Translations under genes and position numbers: made by a program
From: Panacagrimonas sp.
Lineage (GTDB): Bacteria > Pseudomonadota > Gammaproteobacteria > Nevskiales > Nevskiaceae
Assembly (NCBI RefSeq): GCF_020697055.1
Contig: NZ_JAJFBP010000010.1
Location: 1-64,000 of the forward strand
DNA: 64,000 nt
Direction: 5' to 3'
Shown here: piece by piece, positions 56,539 to 64,000 of the stretch
Layout: each line of letters begins with the position of its first letter
Numbering within the stretch: the first letter of the stretch is position 1
Notes under the pieces: generated by a model
Told to the model about the DNA's origin: nothing
Databases searched by the model: none
Seen by the model: only the letters and a program-made list of their open reading frames with translations

Positions 56539-58185
56539 TCACACGAGCGCGAATCCCGGATAGCCGCTCGCAGCGACCGAATCGCAGGTCCGCTTGTAGG
56601 CGCGAAAGCCACCGAGGTACGGCAGGATCACGCGCGGTTTGCCGGGCACGTTGTCGCCCAGGTACCAGGAGCTCGCGGCGCCGAACAGCGTCTGCCGGCC
56701 GATCTCGTCGACGGTTCGGCGCCAGTCGGATTCGGCCTCCTGCGTCGCTTCGATCGTCGCGTGACCGTGGCGGTCCAGGTATGCGATGCAGTCCATGATC
56801 CAGTCCACGTGGTACTCGTTGCCGAGCACCATGTTGTAGAGCACCGAGGGGCTGCCCGGACCGGTGGTGATGAACAGGTTGGGAAAGCCGGCGCTCATCA
56901 GGCCGAGCTGGCTGCGCGGGCCCTGCTTCCAGTGTTCGGCGAACGTGCGTTCGCCGCGGCCGCGGATGTCGATGTTGAGCAGCGCGCCGGTCATCGCATC
57001 GAAACCGGTTGCGAAGATCAGCACGTCGAGCTCGATCTGCTCGTCGCCGACACGCAGGCCCGTGGGCGTGATTTCGTGGATCGGTGAAGCCTTGATGTCG
57101 ACCAGCCGCACGTTGTCGCGGTTGAAAGTCTCGTAGTAGCCGGTGTCGGCGCACAGGCGCTTGGCGCCGAACGGATAATCCTTGGGCACCAGCAGTTCAG
57201 CGACTTTCGGATCGCGCACCTTCTCGCGGATCTTGCGCTGGGCGAACGCGGTGATCGTGTCGTTGGCGGCGCGGTCCACCAGCAGGTCGACATAGCTGCA
57301 ATAGAAATACAGGCCGCCGGCCTCCCAGCGACGTTGGTACTCGGCCTCGCGCTCCTCGGGGCTCACGTCCAGCGCCCGCTTGGTCTCGGGCAGCAGCCGC
57401 GCGCAGATGCCGACATCCGAATCGCGCTCGATCGCGCGCAGCGACGCGTAGTCCGCCTTCACGCTGCGTTCGTATTCGGGATCCATCGGACGATTGCCGG
57501 CGGGAATGCTGAAGTTCGGCGTGCGCTGGAACACCGTCAGGTGTTGCGCCTGCTCCGCGATGAGCGGAATGCACTGGATGCCGGACGAACCGGTGCCGAC
57601 GATGCCCACGCGCAGGCCGGTGAAGTCGACCGGCGCCTCGGGCCAGTACGCGGTGCGCAGGATCCGGCCGCGGAACGAATCGGCGCCGGGATATTCGATC
57701 GGCTTGGGCGACGACAGGCAGCCGGTGGCCATCACGCAGAAGCGCGCGGTGACGCGCTCGCCGCGGTCGGTCTCGACCTGCCAGAGCGCGCGGGCCTCGT
57801 CGAAGTGCGCGGTGGTCACGCGCGTGCCGAACCGGATGTCGCGGCGCAGATCGAAACGGTCGGCGACGTGATTGAGGTAGGAGAGGATCTCGGGCTGGCG
57901 CGCAAAGCGCGTCGACCACTTCCATTCCTGCTGGAGCGCCTCGTCGAACGAGTACGAGTATTCGAGGCTCTCGATGTCGCAGGCCGCGCCGGGATAGCGG
58001 TTCCAGTACCAGGTGCCGCCGACGCCCTCGCCTGCTTCGTAACAGCGCGCCTTCAGTCCCACCTGGCGCAGGCGGTGCAGCGCGTACAGCCCGGCGAATC
58101 CGGCGCCGACGACGATGGCGTCGTAGGTCGCATCGGGTCGACCGTCCGGCCGGCGGGAAGCGTCGGTGAAGCTCGGCATGTCCAT
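56539..58185 (-). CDS. Flavoprotein monooxygenase, Baeyer-Villiger (cyclohexanone monooxygenase) type
   Basis: 548 residues from the ATG at 58185, with GGAGGAG 6 bases upstream. Two dinucleotide-binding motifs, VVGAGFAGLYAL (FAD) and VGIVGTGSSGIQ (NADPH), frame the family fingerprint. This reads FRGRILRTAYWP, with Arg where type I Baeyer-Villiger enzymes have His (FxGxxxHxxxWP). GGTWYWNRYPGAACDIES is typical of the cyclohexanone monooxygenase group. It would insert oxygen next to a ketone using FAD and NADPH; the changed fingerprint leaves activity open. A sigma-54 promoter lies 69 bp upstream of its start. Confidence 0.88.
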   Translation of the reverse strand: MDMPSFTDASRRPDGRPDATYDAIVVGAGFAGLYALHRLRQVGLKARCYEAGEGVGGTWYWNRYPGAACDIESLEYSYSFDEALQQEWKWSTRFARQPEILSYLNHVADRFDLRRDIRFGTRVTTAHFDEARALWQVETDRGERVTARFCVMATGCLSSPKPIEYPGADSFRGRILRTAYWPEAPVDFTGLRVGIVGTGSSGIQCIPLIAEQAQHLTVFQRTPNFSIPAGNRPMDPEYERSVKADYASLRAIERDSDVGICARLLPETKRALDVSPEEREAEYQRRWEAGGLYFYCSYVDLLVDRAANDTITAFAQRKIREKVRDPKVAELLVPKDYPFGAKRLCADTGYYETFNRDNVRLVDIKASPIHEITPTGLRVGDEQIELDVLIFATGFDAMTGALLNIDIRGRGERTFAEHWKQGPRSQLGLMSAGFPNLFITTGPGSPSVLYNMVLGNEYHVDWIMDCIAYLDRHGHATIEATQEAESDWRRTVDEIGRQTLFGAASSWYLGDNVPGKPRVILPYLGGFRAYKRTCDSVAASGYPGFALV

Positions 58186-58253
58186 GGGGTTCTCCTCCTC
58201 GTGGCTTGCAGTTCGTGATTTGGCGCGCGTCTGACGCGCTCCCCGGATTTCAT

Positions 58254-58269
58254 TGCAAGTCCGCTGCCA
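58254..58269 (-). promoter_or_regulatory. Sigma-54 (-24/-12) promoter of the Baeyer-Villiger-type gene
   Basis: On the minus strand TGGCAGCGGACTTGCA matches the sigma-54 consensus TGGCAC-N5-TTGCA; the GG and GC doublets are exactly 10 bp apart. It lies about 69-84 bases before the ATG at 58185. An activator of the sigma-54 class is encoded divergently right next to it. Confidence 0.82.
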
Positions 58270-58348
58270 TCGATATCCAATCTATTTATGTTTATGTTTT
58301 TTATAAATTTCCAAGGATCGTCACGCCACGATTCGAACCATTTATTAC

Positions 58349-58390
58349 TCAAATAAGACATCCACCGAGCGCTTGTTATTGTCTATTTGA
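58349..58390. promoter_or_regulatory. Putative enhancer: inverted repeat for the sigma-54 activator
   Basis: TCAAATAAGACA (58349-58360) and TGTCTATTTGA (58380-58390) are inverted copies with one unpaired base, with centres about 30 bp (three helical turns) apart. They lie in an AT-rich island about 80-120 bp upstream of the -24 element, the usual place for binding sites of XylR/DmpR-type activators. Confidence 0.65.
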
Positions 58391-58430
58391 TCAATCACGC
58401 TCTACGCATTCGCGAACCGAGCCGATCCTC

Positions 58431-60131
<1,701 letters not shown>

Positions 60132-60170
60132 AGCCCCCGGATGCGCCCGCGCCATGGAAACCGCGATGAA

Positions 60171-60195
60171 CCCTCTCCCGGCTTGCGGGGAGAGG
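60171..60195. repeat. CCCTCTCCCGGCTTGCGGGGAGAGG palindromic repeat
   Basis: A copy of the CTCTCCC-TTGC-GGGAGAG element that also interrupts thiC. Here it lies in the gap between the convergent regulator and quinone-reductase-like genes. Confidence 0.75.
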
Positions 60196-60211
60196 CCAGG
60201 GTGAGGGGCCA

Positions 60212-61228
60212 TCACGGCACGAGCACCACCTTCCCGGTGTTCTTCCGCGCCTCGATGTAGGCCTGCGCCTCACCGGCCTGCGCCAGTGGAAACGCCTTGT
60301 CGATGTGCGGCCGCACCCAGCCCTCGTCGACGCCGCGCAGCAGCGCCTCGCACCACACGCGGATCTTGTCGACCTCGTGCCACAGGTGGCCCATGTTCAC
60401 GCCGAACACGCTGCGGTTCTGGTTCATCAGCGACACCGGGTTGAACAGCGGCAGGCCGACGGCCATCGACACCAGCTTCAGCGGCCCGGGCATCTTCGAC
60501 TCGGTCGCGGTCGAGATGCCGAACATGCCGAGCCGCCCGGTGTGGCGCAGCGCCTTGTAGCTGCGTTTCCAGTGCGCACCGCCCAGCGGATCCAGGATCA
60601 GCTCGACGCCGCGATCGCCGGTCAGCCGCATCACCTGTGGATACCAGTCGCCGCGCGTGTAATCGATCGCCTCGTCCAGACCGCGCGCTTTCAGGAACGC
60701 GTGCTTGCCGGTGCTGGCGGTGCCGATGCTGCGCGCGCCGATGTGCCGCGCGATGTCGATCGCGGCCAGGCCCACGCCGCCACCGGCGTTGTGGATCAGC
60801 ACGGTGTCGTGCCGGGACAGCGATCCCATCGCGACCATCAGCTGCCAGGCGGTGAGGTAGTTCACCGGGATCGCCGCGGCCTGCTCGAAGCTCAGTGAGG
60901 CGGGTTTGTCGAAACACTGGTCGGCGGGCACCAGCACGGTGTCGGCGTATCCGCTGAAGCGCGTCAGCGCGAACGCCTCGCGCCCAATCCAGCCCTCGCC
61001 CGCTTCCGGTCCGGCCGCGTCGACCACGCCCGACACCTCGTAGCCCACCACCGCGGGCAGCTTGGGCGCATCGGGATACAGGCCCTGGCGCGCCATGATG
61101 TCGGCGAAATTGACGCCGGCGGCGCGCACGCGGATTCGCAACTCTCGGCCCTTCGGCTGCGGGTCCGGGGACTCGCGCACCTGCAGCTTTTCGGGCCCGC
61201 CGGCGGCGGTGATGAAAACCTGACGCAT
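60212..61228 (-). CDS. Medium-chain dehydrogenase/reductase, quinone-reductase-like
   Basis: 338 residues from the ATG at 61228. Zinc-free MDR with the GroES-like N-terminal domain (AAGVNFADIMARQGLYP) and NADPH-binding motif HNAGGGVGLAAIDIA. No zinc-binding Cys cluster is present. It belongs to the quinone oxidoreductase/enoyl reductase-type group. It follows the monooxygenase beta-subunit gene by 75 bp on the same strand, so it may process an oxidation product of the operon. Confidence 0.87.
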   Translation of the reverse strand: MRQVFITAAGGPEKLQVRESPDPQPKGRELRIRVRAAGVNFADIMARQGLYPDAPKLPAVVGYEVSGVVDAAGPEAGEGWIGREAFALTRFSGYADTVLVPADQCFDKPASLSFEQAAAIPVNYLTAWQLMVAMGSLSRHDTVLIHNAGGGVGLAAIDIARHIGARSIGTASTGKHAFLKARGLDEAIDYTRGDWYPQVMRLTGDRGVELILDPLGGAHWKRSYKALRHTGRLGMFGISTATESKMPGPLKLVSMAVGLPLFNPVSLMNQNRSVFGVNMGHLWHEVDKIRVWCEALLRGVDEGWVRPHIDKAFPLAQAGEAQAYIEARKNTGKVVLVP

Positions 61229-61303
61229 GGTGGGGACCTCGGCGGTGGCGATGGACGCCACAGCCTAACGTGGCGGCGCGCAGACCGCCGCTGCGCGAGC
61301 GCG

Positions 61304-62284
61304 TCAAGGCATCCTGGGCCTGGCTTCTTCCTGCGCGACCACGGCCTCGGCGCCGCGACCGGCGCCGAACGCATCGCCGTACGCCTGGACCGCGCGGTCG
61401 CCATAGGGACCCCAGCGCCCCAGCACTTCGCGTACGAAAGCCCCGTTTTCCGGACGCTGCGAGATGAATCCCAGGAATGCCTGCATCCAGCGCGTACGGC
61501 GCGCCGAGTTGCCCAGCTGCGCCTCGATCAGGAAACGCGTGAGGCCGTCGTTGCGCGCGACCGCGTCCTGCTTGAGCTGCTGCAGCGCGACGTCGACCGC
61601 CGGCAGCGCGACGCAATTGAGCGCGATCAGCGATTCGCCCCAGTCGTAGGTGGCGAGCAGGCGTTCCATCATCTCGCGAAACCCCTGCCACTCCGCCGCG
61701 CCTTCCCAGCGCGCGCGTTCCTGCTTGCCGAATCCGCTCTGCGGATACGTCTTGCCCAGCTCGGCGGTGCGATACGCCACGCGCGAGAGCCAGCGGAACG
61801 CATCGCCCATCTGGAACACCGCGCAGTTCACCACCGGGCTCGCCGGCGCCATCACCACCGCGTACGCCGAGGTCATCTGCGTGGTGTGGAACAGGTAGCG
61901 ACACGGCGTGTACAGCGCAGCCAGACGATCGACCCAATCCGCGGGCAGGCCCGCGTCGTGGCGCTGCGCGGCGTACTGCTCGAGCAGGCCGTCGACGTAG
62001 ACCTCGTCGCGATCACGCTCGGTGCAATAGGCGCGATAGGTCACGGCGTCCGGATCGCGAAAGGCGTTCCAGTCGTCGTGCTGCAGCCGGCTCTCGGCGC
62101 GATGGCGCTTGTACCAGCGGTTCATCGGGACGTCGGAGGCCAGTTCCAGCGCCTCGCGCTCGTTGGCGCGGAACAGCGTGTTGATCGTGACGATCTCGTA
62201 CTCGCTGGGACGCTTGCGCTGTCCCGCGAGATGCGACCAGGTCCTGAGCGGCTTGAGCGATTCGGTCGGCGAGACGTCGGTCAT
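61304..62284 (-). CDS. Toluene-monooxygenase-type hydroxylase beta subunit (TmoE/TouE-like)
   Basis: 326 residues from the ATG at 62284, with GGAGC a few bases upstream. Phenol/toluene/methane hydroxylase beta-subunit fold: RTWSHLAGQRKRPSEYEIVT at the N terminus and RLQHDDWNAFRDPDAVTYRA are typical of TmoE. The subunit has no iron ligands; it stabilises the alpha subunit in the (alpha-beta-gamma)2 hydroxylase. It follows the effector gene by 16 bp. Confidence 0.93.
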   Translation of the reverse strand: MTDVSPTESLKPLRTWSHLAGQRKRPSEYEIVTINTLFRANEREALELASDVPMNRWYKRHRAESRLQHDDWNAFRDPDAVTYRAYCTERDRDEVYVDGLLEQYAAQRHDAGLPADWVDRLAALYTPCRYLFHTTQMTSAYAVVMAPASPVVNCAVFQMGDAFRWLSRVAYRTAELGKTYPQSGFGKQERARWEGAAEWQGFREMMERLLATYDWGESLIALNCVALPAVDVALQQLKQDAVARNDGLTRFLIEAQLGNSARRTRWMQAFLGFISQRPENGAFVREVLGRWGPYGDRAVQAYGDAFGAGRGAEAVVAQEEARPRMP

Positions 62285-62300
62285 GGCGGGCTCCGCGCAA

Positions 62301-62609
62301 TCAGAGAGTCTTGGTGAAATAGAAGCGCACGTGCGAGTCGAAGACCTCGAGCTGGCCGGCGATGGCGGCCAGATCCGCCTGCAGCTCCGACATCTCGAAC
62401 GCGCGGCCGAGGTGTCGTTCGATCGTCTGACGCTGCAGCACGCACTCGTGCTCGACCTTCACACGGACGTAGGCGCTGTGGTCCTCGACCTCGACGTGAC
62501 GGCCCGGATTGTCCTCGCGTGCGGCTTCGGCCACGGCATCGGCCAGTTCGCCGCTGCGCAGCACCGGCCCGACGAGGTTCTTCGATGCGCTGCCCGTGTC
62601 CGGGTTCAT
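62301..62609 (-). CDS. Monooxygenase effector protein (TmoD/MmoB-like)
   Basis: 102 residues from the ATG at 62609, overlapping the TmoB-like stop by 4 bp. It matches the MmoB/DmpM effector family: NLVGPVLRSGELADAVAEAA and VEDHSAYVRVKVEHECVLQR. The effector binds the hydroxylase and tunes its access and reactivity. It contains no cofactor. Confidence 0.92.
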   Translation of the reverse strand: MNPDTGSASKNLVGPVLRSGELADAVAEAAREDNPGRHVEVEDHSAYVRVKVEHECVLQRQTIERHLGRAFEMSELQADLAAIAGQLEVFDSHVRFYFTKTL

Positions 62610-62869
62610 GTCCGCGCCTCGTAGCCGAGCTGGATCGTCGTGAGCGCCGTCCATCCGGCATCGCGTACGCGCAGATCGCGCGGCAGGAACGCCTCGTCGC
62701 CCTGCTTGCGCACGCGCAGCGTGCGGTCCGGGTAGAGCGGCATCATGCGGCCGGCGAAGTGCTCCGCGACGGTGCTCGCGACCTCGTCCATCGTGCCGTC
62801 GACGTCGACCGGCACCAGCGTGAGGATGCAGCCGTCCTCGAAGCTACAGACCAGTGGCAAGGTTTCCAT
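62606..62869 (-). CDS. Toluene-monooxygenase-type gamma subunit (TmoB-like)
   Basis: 87 residues from the ATG at 62869, which lies 26 bp inside the end of the alpha-subunit gene. Small ubiquitin-like fold, typical of TmoB/TouB: LVCSFEDGCILTLVPVDVDG and LPRDLRVRDAGW. It is part of the hydroxylase complex. Its stop overlaps the effector start (ATGA). Confidence 0.92.
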   Translation of the reverse strand: METLPLVCSFEDGCILTLVPVDVDGTMDEVASTVAEHFAGRMMPLYPDRTLRVRKQGDEAFLPRDLRVRDAGWTALTTIQLGYEART

Positions 62870-64000
62870 GGGGCACCTTCGTCTGAGAGGGGGAGACGGC
62901 CGCGCATTGATGCGCCCAGGCATAGTCGTCCGCGTCGGCGCCGCGCTCGCCCGGATGGATGCCCATGTACTGCAGCGCGCCTTCCACCGTCGGCGGCAGG
63001 ATCTGGCCCGCCAGCAGGCGGTCGGTGATGCTCAGGTGGCCGAGGTAGCGTTTCGGGTCGACGTCGAAGATCCATTTGCACGGCGCCGAGCAGAAGTAGT
63101 ATCGGCGTCCGTCGCCGTGATCGGTCCAGTGACCCTGGTGGTACCCGTTGTACGGGATGCCGCCGCTCGACGTGCCGCAGACGTTGCACAGCACCGGGAA
63201 CGTCTTCGGGAACACCTTGTCGTCGCGACCCTCGATCGCGTTCTGTCCGACGACGTCCCACATGCGTCCCCACTTCTCGCCCCAGCCCGGATATTTCTCC
63301 TCCAGCCACGCGCGTTCCGGCGGCGAGACGCCGGCGCTGGGATTCCAGAACAGCGTCTGGCGCACGAACCACAGCTCCAGATGTCCGCTGTGGTGGAAGT
63401 AGTCGACGGTCCTCAGGAACAGGTCCCAGTACCAGGGCTTGTCGAGCCCCAGGTCCTCGAGCGAGCGCTCGAACTGCGCCACGATGAATTCGTGCACGAA
63501 TTCCTTGAACGACTGGTGGCGCTTTTCCAGCGGCGTCAGGTAGTCGATCGCAGGCCCGGTCAGCGTCATGAACATGCGCCAGTTGCGCCAGAACGCGATG
63601 TCGACGGCGCGCTGCGCCTGCTCCTTCTTGCCGTTGGCGATCAGCACTTTCAGCGCCGCGGTGCCGATCTGCGCGTGGCGCGCCTCGTCGGTCTGCACGC
63701 TCGAGATCAGGTTGGAGAAGCTGTAGTCGCCCACTTCGGCGGCGTCGGCCGCGAGGCCGAGGAACTGCAGGTTGGTGAAGCCCTGCTCGAGCGCGAACGT
63801 GAGCATGATGCTCATCGTCGCCGCATCACGCCCGAGGCACAGGTCGTCGATCATCGCGCGGCCCGCCACCGCAGCCCAGTTCTGCGTATGGAAGCATTTG
63901 ATGGCCCAGTCGAACTGGCGCGACTTCGAGACGTTCTCGTGGGCGAAGTAGAGCTGGATCTGCGCGTGGCGCAGCTCGTCCATCGAACCGAACGTCGCCA
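62844..64000 (-). CDS. Toluene-monooxygenase-type hydroxylase alpha subunit (TmoA/TouA-like), 5' end outside window
   Basis: The frame is open to the right edge; about 385 C-terminal residues are present. The diiron ligands seen are the Glu/His of DELRHAQ and TDEARHAQ, and blocks FTNLQFLGLAADAAE, DLGLDKPWYWDLFL and KYPGWGEKWGRMWD match toluene monooxygenases. A Cys set near the C terminus (LCNVCG and YFCSAPCKW) looks like the zinc site known from phenol and propane hydroxylases rather than from TmoA. It hydroxylates hydrocarbons with electrons from a reductase, which is not in the window. Confidence 0.95.
   Translation of the reverse strand, partial: ATFGSMDELRHAQIQLYFAHENVSKSRQFDWAIKCFHTQNWAAVAGRAMIDDLCLGRDAATMSIMLTFALEQGFTNLQFLGLAADAAEVGDYSFSNLISSVQTDEARHAQIGTAALKVLIANGKKEQAQRAVDIAFWRNWRMFMTLTGPAIDYLTPLEKRHQSFKEFVHEFIVAQFERSLEDLGLDKPWYWDLFLRTVDYFHHSGHLELWFVRQTLFWNPSAGVSPPERAWLEEKYPGWGEKWGRMWDVVGQNAIEGRDDKVFPKTFPVLCNVCGTSSGGIPYNGYHQGHWTDHGDGRRYYFCSAPCKWIFDVDPKRYLGHLSITDRLLAGQILPPTVEGALQYMGIHPGERGADADDYAWAHQCAAVSPSQTKVPHGNLATGL

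Noticed and set aside
58270..58400. AT-rich stretch as evidence for a genomic island or replication origin
   Set aside because: It is short and lies in a divergent promoter region; the flanking genes share the window's usual composition and no iterons or DnaA boxes are apparent.

Overview
The window is uniformly GC-rich, densely coded DNA of a Gram-negative bacterium with an outer membrane: two TonB-dependent receptors, an OmpA-type protein, an OprO/P-type porin, TonB-ExbB-ExbD and several lipoproteins. The lysS-prfB pair, rlmJ, the M13 peptidase and the dispersed GCCCGGGC palindromes suggest a gammaproteobacterium, probably of the Xanthomonadales/Nevskiales kind. That placement is an inference from gene content, not a measured result. 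I saw no tRNA, rRNA, CRISPR array, insertion sequence or prophage.

Layout. 1-6.3 kb: tail of an unknown gene, a parvulin-type isomerase, an ankyrin lipoprotein, two periplasmic adaptor-like proteins with no pump beside them, and a TonB receptor. 6.3-19.8 kb: housekeeping and signalling (EAL protein with degenerate receiver and GGDEF parts, lysS, prfB with its programmed frameshift, an OmpA protein, rlmJ, a large hybrid histidine kinase, a NUDIX hydrolase, an M13 peptidase, an alkyltransferase-like protein). 19.9-26.2 kb: an iron-uptake operon behind a probable Fur-controlled promoter (siderophore receptor, PKHD hydroxylase, tonB, exbB, exbD, PepSY protein). 26.2-30.4 kb: a lipoprotein, a DegS/HtrA-type protease and thiC behind a TPP riboswitch; thiC carries an in-frame palindromic repeat insertion. 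30.4-31.1 kb: a decayed regulator-like gene. 31.3-37.3 kb: a two-gene unit joining an FAD oxidoreductase fused to an acetoacetate-decarboxylase-like domain with an adenylate cyclase-ATPase. 37.4-44.4 kb: envelope proteins, an isovaleryl-CoA dehydrogenase-like enzyme with an SDR, and small unknowns. 44.4-51.0 kb: a cobalt-type nitrile hydratase locus (alpha, split beta, frameshifted accessory gene) divergent from an amidase and a porin; together they would convert nitriles to acids via amides. 51.1-56.5 kb: GST, cytochrome P450, LysR regulator divergent from a peroxiredoxin, DUF167 protein, amidohydrolase. 56.5-64 kb: a hydrocarbon-oxidation locus: a Baeyer-Villiger-type monooxygenase behind a sigma-54 promoter, a divergent V4R/AAA+ sigma-54 activator with an upstream inverted repeat, and a leftward four-subunit toluene-monooxygenase-type operon running off the right edge.

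The least ordinary parts are the FAD/decarboxylase-cyclase pair, the nitrile hydratase with a divided beta subunit and a histone-like basic tail, the repeat embedded in thiC, and the sigma-54 control region at 58.2-58.4 kb.
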